Made by a program: the position numbers and the translations under genes. This document shows, in pieces, positions 31,924 through 40,744 of a stretch of DNA of 64,000 bases. The stretch comes from Nitrospina sp. (GTDB lineage Bacteria; Nitrospinota; Nitrospinia; Nitrospinales; VA-1), in NCBI GenBank assembly GCA_018673915.1, contig JABHBK010000016.1, positions 1 to 64,000 on the forward strand. Direction: 5' to 3'. The stretch's first letter is position 1, and each line of letters begins with the position of its first letter. Below the pieces are notes generated by a model. That model saw only the letters and a list, made by a program, of their open reading frames with translations. It ran no database searches and was not told where the DNA came from.

Positions 31924-33705
31924 ATGAATAGGGTCCATTTCAAAAAAATAGCATTACTATTCCTTGTTGCCACGCTGAATTTATTAACCGTTTCCCATAG
32001 TTTCGGACAAAATGTTTCCGTCTCGGCAACGGTAGATAAAAATCATTTGTCTTTGGAAGATGTCCTTCAACTATCCATTATTATTAAAGGTACGCAGAAC
32101 ACTCCCCCTCCCGAACTACCTTCTCTACCTGACTTCAGGATTGTTTCCGCTGGCACTTCTTCATCCACTCAATACATCAATACTCAGCGTAGCGTTTCAA
32201 TCACCCACAATTTCAGGTTAACTCCCATGAATACGGGAACCTTTGTTATAGGACCTGCACGGGTGCGAGCAAACGGAAAAACTTATTCTACCCAGCCCAT
32301 AACCATCAAGGTGGAAAAGCCTGCTACTCAGGGAACAATAGGAAATAAGAACGCGTTTGTTGTAACTTCCCTGTCAAGCAAGAAAGCCTATATTGGAGAG
32401 CAACTGATATACACCTTCCGGTTGTTTCATCGTGTGGATGCTAAAAACCTGAATTTAAAATTACCTTTCGATAAGGCCTGGTTTAGCAAAGAGGAACTTG
32501 GAGAGCCTAAGTCATACATTAAAGTTATAAACGGTATGCAGTATCATGTGCAGGAATTATCAACAGCGCTATTCCCATTAAAAGTTGGACAGCATGAAAT
32601 TGCTCCCTCAGTGATCGATTTGGATCTTTTACATCCATCTCAAAGCCGATCACGGCGAGATCCCTTCGGCCAGTTTTTTGGCCGACGTACTCAGGCAGAA
32701 CACAAAGTTCTACGCTCCAAACCTATTCCGATTGAAATTCTATCTCTGCCCGATGGAGCCCCTAAAGGATTTGAAAATTTAATCGGCCAATTTGAGATTT
32801 CCGCCAAACCAGGAAAAAATAATCTGGAAGTTGGAGACACCACCACATTGACCGTAACCATTTCTGGAAAAGGCAATGTTCGGGATATTTCCTTGAAGGA
32901 ACCCCCTTTAAAAGGGTATTTTAAAATCTATCCCGATAAGCCCGAGTTTCATCAAACCGTTCAAGACAATCAAATTTTTGGTAAAAAGGTTTTTAAATTT
33001 GCTCTTGTGCCACTAGAGGCTGGAAATAGAATCCTGCCTAAATTCTCACTCCCCTATTTTGATTCGGCAAAGTCCCAGTATCGTGTCGTGGAGACCCAAC
33101 CCATTTCCTTAACAATAAGGCCTTCTGCTGCAAAAGAAGAGCTCAACCTGGTTCAATCAGGAAAACAAAACATTCCTGCACCCAAACCAGAAATTGAAAC
33201 TCTTGGCAGAGATATTTTGCCCATTTTCACCAAGCTGGAAAAATTTCAAAATACTAGAACCGATCCTCATTCCTTGACCTTTCTGGGCACTGGTTTCGGC
33301 TCTCCTATGATCCTCTTTCTGCTTGCCGCGTTTTTGATTAAACAGCAGAAGCGGATGAAACATGACGTGGCGTATTATCGTCGTCGAAATGCTTATAAAA
33401 ATGCAACGCAGCGTTTAAAACAAATGTCATCCTTTGAGCATTCCGATTCTAAAGAGTTTGGCAGAGTACTATCAGAAATTCTTCGAGAATATATAGGGAA
33501 CAAGCTGAATCTTCCAGGTAAAGCAACTACTGCTGAGGAGGTAGAGATTCGGTTAAAAGAATCGGACTATGAATCTGCCAATATGACTCGAAAGTTTCTC
33601 GATAAATGCGAGACTCTTCAGTTTGCCCCCATAGCCAGCGGTAGCACAAAGGAGTTGCTTGGAGAATCTGAAAACCTGATTAAACTATTGGAGAAACAAT
33701 CGTGA
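31924..33705 (+). CDS. BatD-like protein
   Basis: NVSVSATVDKNHLSLEDVLQLSIIIKGTQN...; large periplasmic Ig-like region then TM. Confidence 0.88.
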   Translation: MNRVHFKKIALLFLVATLNLLTVSHSFGQNVSVSATVDKNHLSLEDVLQLSIIIKGTQNTPPPELPSLPDFRIVSAGTSSSTQYINTQRSVSITHNFRLTPMNTGTFVIGPARVRANGKTYSTQPITIKVEKPATQGTIGNKNAFVVTSLSSKKAYIGEQLIYTFRLFHRVDAKNLNLKLPFDKAWFSKEELGEPKSYIKVINGMQYHVQELSTALFPLKVGQHEIAPSVIDLDLLHPSQSRSRRDPFGQFFGRRTQAEHKVLRSKPIPIEILSLPDGAPKGFENLIGQFEISAKPGKNNLEVGDTTTLTVTISGKGNVRDISLKEPPLKGYFKIYPDKPEFHQTVQDNQIFGKKVFKFALVPLEAGNRILPKFSLPYFDSAKSQYRVVETQPISLTIRPSAAKEELNLVQSGKQNIPAPKPEIETLGRDILPIFTKLEKFQNTRTDPHSLTFLGTGFGSPMILFLLAAFLIKQQKRMKHDVAYYRRRNAYKNATQRLKQMSSFEHSDSKEFGRVLSEILREYIGNKLNLPGKATTAEEVEIRLKESDYESANMTRKFLDKCETLQFAPIASGSTKELLGESENLIKLLEKQS

Positions 33706-34457
33706 AGTTTTCCAATAGCTTTTCATTAATTTTATTATTCGCACTTATACTCTTCACCAGTCTTCCTACGAATGCCTCTGAACATTTGCAAGAAATCGTT
33801 CGCGCCAATGACCTCTATTCTGAAAAAAACTATACAAAGTCCGCCCAAGCTTATGAATCCTTGATTGATAAAGGTGTGCATAACGGATACCTGTATTACA
33901 ACCTGGGCAATACTTATATTCGCATGGGAAAAACAGGACCCGCAGTATTAAATTATATTCGCGCCCGAAAATGGATTCCTCGGGACGAAAATCTTGAAGC
34001 AAATTTAAAGTTTGCCATTCAACAAACTCAGGACAAGATAGAACTCCCCCCTCAGGGAACCCTGGGCACCCTCTTTTTTTGGGTTAACGATTTCAATTTA
34101 AGTGAACTCATCAATATTGCCATGATCTTGAATATGGTTTTCTGGGCCGCTCTTGCCCTGTGGATGTGTTTTCGCATCGCTCCTCTGAAAATTGCCCGCA
34201 ATGCCCTTCTTGGTTTTCTTTTACTTTCATTATTCTCAATCGGAGTTAAACTTATTAACAAATCCGATTTAGATCTGGGAGTGGTTCTGGCAAAAAGAGT
34301 CGAAGTGAAGTCCGGACGTGCTGATGATGCCGTTACCTTATTTCAACTGCATGAGGGCGCACTGGTTAAAATTTCGGACAGTCATGAAAATTGGCTCGAA
34401 GTTCGTCTCAACGATGAACAAAAAGGCTGGGTTCCCAAGACCGCTATTGGAACCTGA
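33702..34457 (+). CDS. TPR/SH3-domain protein, BatE-like
   Basis: N-terminal TPRs (GYLYYNLGNTYIRMGKTGPAVLNYIRARK), TMs, C-terminal SH3-like VKSGRADDAVTLFQLHEGALVKISDSHENWLEVRL. Confidence 0.85.
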   Translation: MKFSNSFSLILLFALILFTSLPTNASEHLQEIVRANDLYSEKNYTKSAQAYESLIDKGVHNGYLYYNLGNTYIRMGKTGPAVLNYIRARKWIPRDENLEANLKFAIQQTQDKIELPPQGTLGTLFFWVNDFNLSELINIAMILNMVFWAALALWMCFRIAPLKIARNALLGFLLLSLFSIGVKLINKSDLDLGVVLAKRVEVKSGRADDAVTLFQLHEGALVKISDSHENWLEVRLNDEQKGWVPKTAIGT

Positions 34458-34481
34458 TATCCTTCCCGCAGAGCAGGAGCC

Positions 34482-35018
34482 ATGAGTAACAAATTACCTC
34501 ATACTGTAGGGGGCTGGAGTGCCATACGCTATTCGCTGAAAATGGCGAATCGAGCCGGAGGATTGTGGCCCATGCTTAAAGCACTAGCATCCCGAAATAA
34601 TTGCAAAAGTTGCGCATTGGGAATGGGTGGACAAAAAGGTGGAATGCGGGATGAAAAAGGTCACTTCCCTGCTGTTTGCAATAAATCTTTCATGGCCCAG
34701 GCTTCAGATATGCAGGGAGCCCTGCCCAAAGATTTTTTTAATCAATTCGACATTGCCTCCCTTTCCAAATGGACTCCTCGAGACTTGGAACTGAGTGGCC
34801 GCCTAACTCAACCAGTCCTCTGTGAATCCAAAGATTCGCACTACCGTCCCATAACATGGTCGGAAGCCATGGACCGGGTGGTCAGCAAACTCCAAGCCAC
34901 CTCTGCTGACAGATCTTTCTTTTATGCCAGTGGTCGCTCTTCCAATGAAGCAGGTTTCCTTCTGCAGCTCTTTGCCAGAATGTATGGAACAAATAACGTC
35001 AACAATTGTTCCTATTAT
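34482..35018 (+). pseudogene. 5' part of YdeP/FdhF-like molybdopterin oxidoreductase, interrupted by mobile element
   Basis: NNCKSCALGMGGQKGGMRDE...LTQPVLCESKDSHYRPITWSEAMDRV...SFFYASGRSSNEAGFLLQLFARMYGTNNVNNCSYY. The frame then runs into element DNA and stops at 35039. Confidence 0.9.
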
Positions 35019-35247
35019 CGACATATTTTTACACTCTGAAAGCACATTATTTTTCAATGGGTTATTGACCGTCATTTGGTTGACCATGCGTTTGTAGGAT
35101 GTTTGCAGAGTCACATTCAAAATACTCATTTATTCACCTGCGATAATTAAACATGACTCAAAACCTTATTAATAGTATACGATATGTGCTTAATTATCAA
35201 CCCTTATTATTGATCTTTTTCTTCTTTTATTATGTATTTTATAGTTG

Positions 35248-35277
35248 ACATATTGTCTCTTTTATAAGACAATGTGT
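35248..35277 (+). promoter_or_regulatory. Palindromic operator / promoter of the TA operon
   Basis: Near-perfect inverted repeat ACATATTGTCT-cttttata-AGACAATGTGT (10/11), overlapping TTGACA (35245-35250) and a GACAAT -10-like hexamer 17 bp downstream, just before the toxin start. Confidence 0.65.
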
Positions 35278-35279
35278 TT

Positions 35280-35573
35280 ATGGAAATCAAAACAACAACC
35301 GCATACGCAGAATGGTTTTTAGGACTCAAAGATGTTAAAGCTAAAGCCAAAATAGCGGTGCGGGTTAATAGGATTAAAGCGGGAAATTTTGGAGACTGCA
35401 AATCACTAAAAAACGGTGTCTCAGAGTTGAAGATTAATTCTGGCCCCGGATACAGAGTTTATTTTGGAAAACAGGGAAACGAAATAATCATTCTGATTGC
35501 GGGTAGCACAAAAGCCAACCAGCAAAAAGCGATCAATAAAGCAAAAATACTATGGGAGGAAATAAACAAATGA
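35280..35573 (+). CDS. Type II toxin, RelE/ParE superfamily (HigB/addiction-module killer type)
   Basis: FLGLKDVKAKAKIAVRVNRIKAGNFGDCKSLKNGVSELKINSGPGYRVYFGKQGNEIIILIAGSTKANQQKAINKAKILWEE. Confidence 0.93.
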   Translation: MEIKTTTAYAEWFLGLKDVKAKAKIAVRVNRIKAGNFGDCKSLKNGVSELKINSGPGYRVYFGKQGNEIIILIAGSTKANQQKAINKAKILWEEINK

Positions 35574-35881
35574 AATTAATAAACCATGACACATTAATTG
35601 AACAAGCTCTCCAAGACCCTAAATTTTTAGAAGAATACTTAAATGAAGCACTCAAGGAAGATGATGTTGAAACTTTTTTAATTGCCCTTAGACATATTGC
35701 AAAGTCAAAAAGTGGTGGAATTACGGGATTCGCTAAACACGCTGGATTTAGCCGTGGAACAATATACAAAACACTCTCAAAAAAAGGCAACCCTACTATC
35801 GGGAGCTTAAATAATTTTCTTGGTGCGGTAGGATTCCGATTAAAAGTTGAAAAAGTTGAAAAAGAACCGATTCACGCATGA
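35570..35881 (+). CDS. Cognate antitoxin, HTH (HigA/addiction-module antidote type)
   Basis: LNEALKEDDVETFLIALRHIAKSKSGGITGFAKHAGFSRGTIYKTLSKKGNPTIGSLNNFLGAVGFRL. Start overlaps the toxin stop (ATGA). Confidence 0.92.
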   Translation: MKLINHDTLIEQALQDPKFLEEYLNEALKEDDVETFLIALRHIAKSKSGGITGFAKHAGFSRGTIYKTLSKKGNPTIGSLNNFLGAVGFRLKVEKVEKEPIHA

Positions 35882-36942
35882 TCAAATTTCTTGACCCCCT
35901 CAATAAGTTTTTCCCGGTCAACTCTGGCATAGATGAGCGTGGTATTAAAATCACCATGCCCCATCAACTCCTGAATGGTGGTTAATGGAACCCCCTCTCT
36001 AATCAAGTAGCAAGCTCCAAAATGCCTGAATTGGTGCATGGCCCCTCTAGGCCAGCCTAGCTTTTTAAACGCCCTGCCCACCGTATTAGATACCGCATCG
36101 GCCTTCCAATCAGGGAACCATCTGCCATCTTCTGCCAAAGGTGTAGGGATTCCATCAAAAGCCTTTCTCAATTTATCTGTCATTGGAACAAACAAAGCTG
36201 GCCTGTTTTTATATCTGGTTTTTCTCCGTGCATAAGTAATACCATGATCCAGCGAACCGCTAAAGCGTACATCCTTTTTTCTAAGGTGCAATAAATCGCT
36301 CAATGGCAAGGTTGAGTGCATGGCAACTTCACAAAGGCTGGCATACTTTTTAGAGCGTGGCCCCTTCTTTAATTCCGCAATAACAGCAAGGGCCAATTCC
36401 TCTGAAACGATTTGCGAACCGTCAAAGGTTTCACCGGGAATGAAGGTTAAGGCTTTATAGTCAATTTCAAGCCCCAATTCCCTACCTACCCTCAATATTG
36501 CTAAGGCGGTTGCCTCTGGTTTAGTACTGGCGATTCTCTCAGCCCATTCCTGACTATCAATTTCAGATAATCTTTTGCCTGCAAACTCAGGAACCAAATG
36601 AACCTTTAAATTTCTTAATTTATTTTTTCGGTCAACTTTAGGATCATACTCTTTTTCCAGCTTATCAAACTTGATATGGAATTTTTGATACACGCCCTGC
36701 CTGATCAGCATTTTAATTTCAAACAGGTGTTGCCTTGCCTCATCCTCATTTGCAGTTTTGAGGCTTTGGTATTTAATCAAAGTTCCTTCAAACTTTCGTT
36801 CCTTGGCATACCAGTACCCGCTACGCTTAACAATTTCATCCGGCATAATAAAATCCCCCTTTTCACGGTAACTTGAAACCTTCAAGCTCCACCACTCAGG
36901 TAAAGATTTTAACACGCTTAAATTATTAATGGGTGCAGTCAT
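35872..36942 (-). CDS. Tyrosine recombinase / phage-type integrase
   Basis: C-terminal HQFRHFGACYLIREGVPLTTIQELMGHGDFNTTLIYARV (HxxR...GH...Y). The Arg-I region reads STLPLSDLLHLRKKDVRF. Confidence 0.93.
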   Translation of the reverse strand: MTAPINNLSVLKSLPEWWSLKVSSYREKGDFIMPDEIVKRSGYWYAKERKFEGTLIKYQSLKTANEDEARQHLFEIKMLIRQGVYQKFHIKFDKLEKEYDPKVDRKNKLRNLKVHLVPEFAGKRLSEIDSQEWAERIASTKPEATALAILRVGRELGLEIDYKALTFIPGETFDGSQIVSEELALAVIAELKKGPRSKKYASLCEVAMHSTLPLSDLLHLRKKDVRFSGSLDHGITYARRKTRYKNRPALFVPMTDKLRKAFDGIPTPLAEDGRWFPDWKADAVSNTVGRAFKKLGWPRGAMHQFRHFGACYLIREGVPLTTIQELMGHGDFNTTLIYARVDREKLIEGVKKFDHA

Positions 36943-36960
36943 TTATAAATTATTGATTCC

Positions 36961-37107
36961 TTAATTGTTACAAATTCCCAAGTATTTAGAAATAATGCCT
37001 TTCGCTTCCTCATACGAGTGGCAAACAGCGACCTCATAGCCCTGCACAAACAACGCATCTAGCCGTTTTTGTTGATCCTTGGTGGGCTTGTTCTTCCCAT
37101 ATTTCAT
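36961..37107 (-). CDS. Small protein resembling the C-terminal end of phage VRR-NUC nucleases
   Basis: MKYGKNKPTKDQQKRLDALFVQGYEVAVCHSYEEAKGIISKYLG resembles the 'tpeQ..wi..L...Gy.v.vc...eea...i..YL' tail seen in VRR-NUC proteins. Confidence 0.5.
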   Translation of the reverse strand: MKYGKNKPTKDQQKRLDALFVQGYEVAVCHSYEEAKGIISKYLGICNN

Positions 37108-37337
37108 TTCTTTTTCTCCTTCCAGTGGATACAGCCGAAGTCTTTTGCTGATGAGTTCATGTGAATAACAACCCCCTGTATAGAGCAAGTGTTAGAAAAT
37201 GGTGGGCTACCTTTTGTGTCTAGATTCTCACATAAATCGCAAGTTCCTATGACTGATAAGCCTTTAGCTTTATCAAGCCAATGCGTAAAAGCAACTACAG
37301 CTTTCCCTGTGGTTAATAACCAATCTTCAAGTTTCAT
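37104..37337 (-). CDS. Hypothetical small cysteine-containing element protein
   Basis: 77 aa MKLEDWLLTTGKAVVAFTHWLDKAKG...CDLCENLDTKG...; 4-bp overlap (ATGA) with the next ORF suggests translational coupling. Confidence 0.5.
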   Translation of the reverse strand: MKLEDWLLTTGKAVVAFTHWLDKAKGLSVIGTCDLCENLDTKGSPPFSNTCSIQGVVIHMNSSAKDFGCIHWKEKKK

Positions 37338-37420
37338 GTTGTCTCCTTTTTAAGCGAAAGAGAACGGGGCCGGTGGCTCTCGTAACTAGTATGCGAGTCT
37401 TACCTCAACACAACCCCTAA

Positions 37421-37478
37421 CCGTTTAGATGAGAACCCTAGTTGCTAATTCATCACTCACGTTTAAGGGTTCAAACGG
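37421..37478. other. Interrupted inverted repeat in a non-coding part of the element
   Basis: CCGTTT-agatga-GAACCCT ... AGGGTTC-AAACGG; both arm pairs perfectly complementary. Confidence 0.5.
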
Positions 37479-37628
37479 CTTCTCTCTATTTCTGCATATA
37501 TACATAATTTTTGGGGATACCACCTTGACCCACTCCCCTGCGGGCTATAGACGCTTCTTGGTGATTAAGAGTCAGAGCCATGATTAAAATATTCCCTTCG
37601 CAAGTAAACATGAAAATTATATTGTGTG

Positions 37629-38171
37629 TTAGTGCTTATCGAACCCCACCGCACTGGGTTTCATGATGTTTAGAGTCTGATCGATAGCTCCAGACTTGAA
37701 AAGATTTCTTGGTCTAATTACTGTAAATTCTTTCATGCCGTACCTAACCGCCCTTATTAACTGCAAGCCCTTCACATAATTTTTGTATACATCGGGGTTA
37801 TGAGTTTCCATAAAATGAATACCATCCACGCCCGTATGATGATCCTTGCAAAGCCATAAAATATCCACAGGGCGGGTATAATCAGTATGGTGAGCGTGTT
37901 TATCCTTTCTTGTCCGACACGCCAAGCATGGCCTTGGCTTTAGCCTTTGAGCCTCAATCCTAGCCTTTACCTTGACAGGGTTTTGCGCCCTGTACCTTTT
38001 GGCATTTGCCTCTCTTGCAAAAGCCTTATCCTTGAAAGCTCTGGTGGCTTTCTTTCTATCTTCACGCTCCAACTTCTCAGACCTCTCCCTCGCCTCGCAC
38101 TTATGGCAAGGTTTAGGCAGAGTATGTTTTTCAATCAACCTGATCTTCTTTTCCTCTAGCCAAATATCCAT
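37629..38171 (-). CDS. HNH/zinc-finger phage-type protein
   Basis: CLACRTRKDKHAHHTDYTRPVDILWLCKDHHTGVDG: CxxC...AHHxDYxxPxxxxWLCxxHH. Confidence 0.7.
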   Translation of the reverse strand: MDIWLEEKKIRLIEKHTLPKPCHKCEARERSEKLEREDRKKATRAFKDKAFAREANAKRYRAQNPVKVKARIEAQRLKPRPCLACRTRKDKHAHHTDYTRPVDILWLCKDHHTGVDGIHFMETHNPDVYKNYVKGLQLIRAVRYGMKEFTVIRPRNLFKSGAIDQTLNIMKPSAVGFDKH

Positions 38172-38298
38172 ATTAATGACACCTTATGATTGTTGGAGCT
38201 TTGTAGGAGAAAATATAGCGAAAATGATTTTCTGACATCATTGTTTTATAATGAGTTATCCCCATTTCATCCCCCATGTAAGTAATTGTTCCTATTAT

Positions 38299-39951
38299 TG
38301 TCATCAAGCTTCAGGCGTTGGGCTCTCCCAGAGCTTGGGAACAAGTACCGCAACGGTTGACCTGGAAGATCTCGATCAGGCCGATCTTGTTTTCCTAATT
38401 GGGGCCAATCCTGCTTCCAATCACCCTCGTTTCATGCGAATTCTCATGGATGTTCGTCGACGCGGAGGTCAAGTGGTCGTGATCAACCCTGCCAGAGAAC
38501 GCGGGCTGGAAAATTTCAGTGTCCCGTCAGATATGCGGAGCCTTCTATTTGGATCAGAAATCTCCAGCCTTTACCTGCAACCTCATATAGGCGGAGATAT
38601 CCCTCTTTTTAAAGCTATTGCAAAAGCCCTTCTGTCGGAAAAGGACCCCGGCATACTAGACCGAGACTTTATAAACCACCACACGCAAAATTTTGAAGAT
38701 GTCGAGAAGGATATCAAATCCGAATCCTGGGAAACATTAGAGTCTGCTTCAGGTATTTCACGAGGGGAAATAGAAAAAACTGCTCAAATTTATTCTAAGA
38801 GCAAAAACACCGTGTTTGCCTGGGCTATGGGTATCACTCATCATGCATTCGGGGTCGACAATGTGCAAGCCATTGTCAACCTGGCACTCATGCGAGGAAT
38901 GGTAGGAAAAAAACATGCCGGGCTCCTACCTTTAAGAGGACATAGCAACGTGCAGGGAATTGGTTCTATGGGTTTCACTCCACAATTGAAACAAGCAGTT
39001 TTAGATAACCTGGAATCTGAATTCCCGGTGACCCTGCCCACCCAACCAGGCCTAGACACCTTGGGCTGTGTGGAAGCTGCAAATAATGGGAAATTTGACT
39101 TTGCCTGGAACCTTGGAGGAAATTTGTATGGTTCTAATCCCGATTCCCGATTTGCCCAGACGGCTCTTTCTAAAATTGGTTTTAGTCTTTTTCTCAATAC
39201 CACCTTGAATCAAGGGCATTTTCTCGGTCGAGGCCAAACCAGCATTATTCTTCCCGTTTCAGCTAGGGATGAAGAGCCGGAACCCACCACACAGGAGAGT
39301 ATGTTTAGTTATATTCGACTCAGTAACGGAGGCCAGCAACGCTATTCGGGACCCAAAAGTGAAGTAAAAATAATCGCAGAAATTGGTCAACGTGTTCTAA
39401 AGGACTCCCCTCTCCCCTGGAAATCATTAAGCGAAACGGGAAATATACGGGAAATCATCAGCACCGTCATCCCAGGGTTCAAGCCCATCAAAAATATTGA
39501 CCAAACAAAGAAGGAATTCCATATTGATGGAAGAATTCTTCATACGCCCAAATTCCCGCTTCCCGACGGAAAAGCTAGTTTTAAAGTCTGCCCCATTCCT
39601 GCCGTTAAAAGAAATAAGGAAAATAGCTTTATTTTAATGACGGTTCGCTCAGAAGGTCAGTTTAATACTGTCGTATATGAACCGGATGATCGCTATCGTG
39701 GCGTCTCTTCACGCAATGTCGTTTTAATGAATGAAGAGGATATTAAAAAAGTCGGCTCCAAAGAAGGCGACCTTGTAACCATAAAAAATGAGACGGGGAC
39801 CATGGCAGGACAAAAGTTACAGGCGTATCCTATCAAACCGGGGAATATCATGATGTATTATCCGGAAAGCAACGTTCTCGTACCACGACAAATTGATCCC
39901 AAATCAAAAACCCCTTCTTTTAAATCGATAGAAGTATTTTTGGAAAAATAG
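38299..39951 (+). pseudogene. 3' part of YdeP/FdhF-like molybdopterin oxidoreductase
   Basis: CHQASGVGLSQSLGTSTATVDLEDLDQADLVFLIGANPASNHPRFMRILMDVRRRGGQVVVINPARERGLE..., plus C-terminal molydopterin dinucleotide-binding domain. ORF track begins at 38251 inside the element. Confidence 0.92.
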
Positions 39952-39953
39952 TT

Positions 39954-40736
39954 ATGAAACCGAACCATATTCTCAACCGTCCACAATTGTTTTTGCCGTA
40001 TTTTTTATCAGCCCTCTTTCTTTTGACCCCTGCAATACTACTGGCTGGAAATTCTGCCCCCTTTGTGACCAAAATCAGGGTTACCGGTAATACTCTTGTT
40101 GACCCCTTTGATATGGAGGGTTACCTGGATTTAGGAAACGGATTGAACATGACCCCGGAAATCATGGATCTGGTCGTGAGTGAATTGAAAGCTAACTTTA
40201 ATTATCACGGATATCCTTTAATTGGAGCCTATTCCACACTTAAAGTTAGAAAAGGAGTAATGACTATAAAGGTTGATGAAAAGGATGAATACCGGTGGGG
40301 CAAACCTCGTGCTGAAAGAGCTACACTCAAACGTGCTTTTCTTCATGACATGACCCTCAAAGAATCAAAAAAACAAAAAGTCATTAAAACCTTGGTGAAA
40401 GGCTACCAAAAACAAAAATTGATTGAAGAAATCGTGGCTGAATTTCTAGTGGAAAAGCAGAGGAAGCTCATCGAGGAAATCCATTACCAAAGAATAGTGG
40501 CTTTGCGAGAAAAAGTTGTAGATAAGGTCAGAGCGTTTCAGACCATAAAGAGAAATATGGAAGAACAAGAACACCTAAGAGTTGAGGGAATGAAGGATCG
40601 AATAGAATCCGCCGGACTTAAAAAATTTGCTGATCAGGTTGAAGAAGTACCAGAAATGACTTCAGAAGAGTACACCGACCTGGATGAATTTTTAGATAAT
40701 GTTGTTTTTGAAGAAATGCTGAAGCCAGGACTTTAA
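39954..40736 (+). CDS. Secreted protein with POTRA-like domain and charged coiled-coil tail
   Basis: Signal-like N-terminus, FVTKIRVTGNTLVDPFDMEGYLDLGNGLNMTPEIMDLVVSELKANFNYHGYPLIGAYST (POTRA-like), no following beta-barrel. Confidence 0.65.
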   Translation: MKPNHILNRPQLFLPYFLSALFLLTPAILLAGNSAPFVTKIRVTGNTLVDPFDMEGYLDLGNGLNMTPEIMDLVVSELKANFNYHGYPLIGAYSTLKVRKGVMTIKVDEKDEYRWGKPRAERATLKRAFLHDMTLKESKKQKVIKTLVKGYQKQKLIEEIVAEFLVEKQRKLIEEIHYQRIVALREKVVDKVRAFQTIKRNMEEQEHLRVEGMKDRIESAGLKKFADQVEEVPEMTSEEYTDLDEFLDNVVFEEMLKPGL

Positions 40737-40744
40737 TCCGTCAT

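Larger units (their letters stand above)
35004..38298. mobile_element. 3.28 kb integrative element inserted in the molybdopterin oxidoreductase gene, flanked by 15-bp direct repeats
   Basis: AATTGTTCCTATTAT at 35004-35018 and 38284-38298. It encodes a tyrosine recombinase, a TA pair and phage-like nucleases; the host gene resumes in frame after the right repeat. Confidence 0.92.

Noticed and set aside
34803-35129. 108-aa minus-strand ORF across the left element junction
   Set aside because: It spans host-gene antisense and element sequence and has no recognisable domain; most likely spurious, though the first ~40 residues (element part) might repay a search.
37629-38171. HNH-like protein as a defence or homing endonuclease
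   Set aside because: The CxxC...AHHxDY...WLCxxHH motif is a common phage zinc/HNH-like fold of uncertain activity; no evidence for homing or restriction from sequence alone.
38251-38298. ATG at 38251 as the real start of the downstream molybdoenzyme half
   Set aside because: These codons are element DNA fused by chance in frame; the homologous protein begins at the direct repeat. A TATAAT-like string just before it leaves outward transcription possible but unproven.
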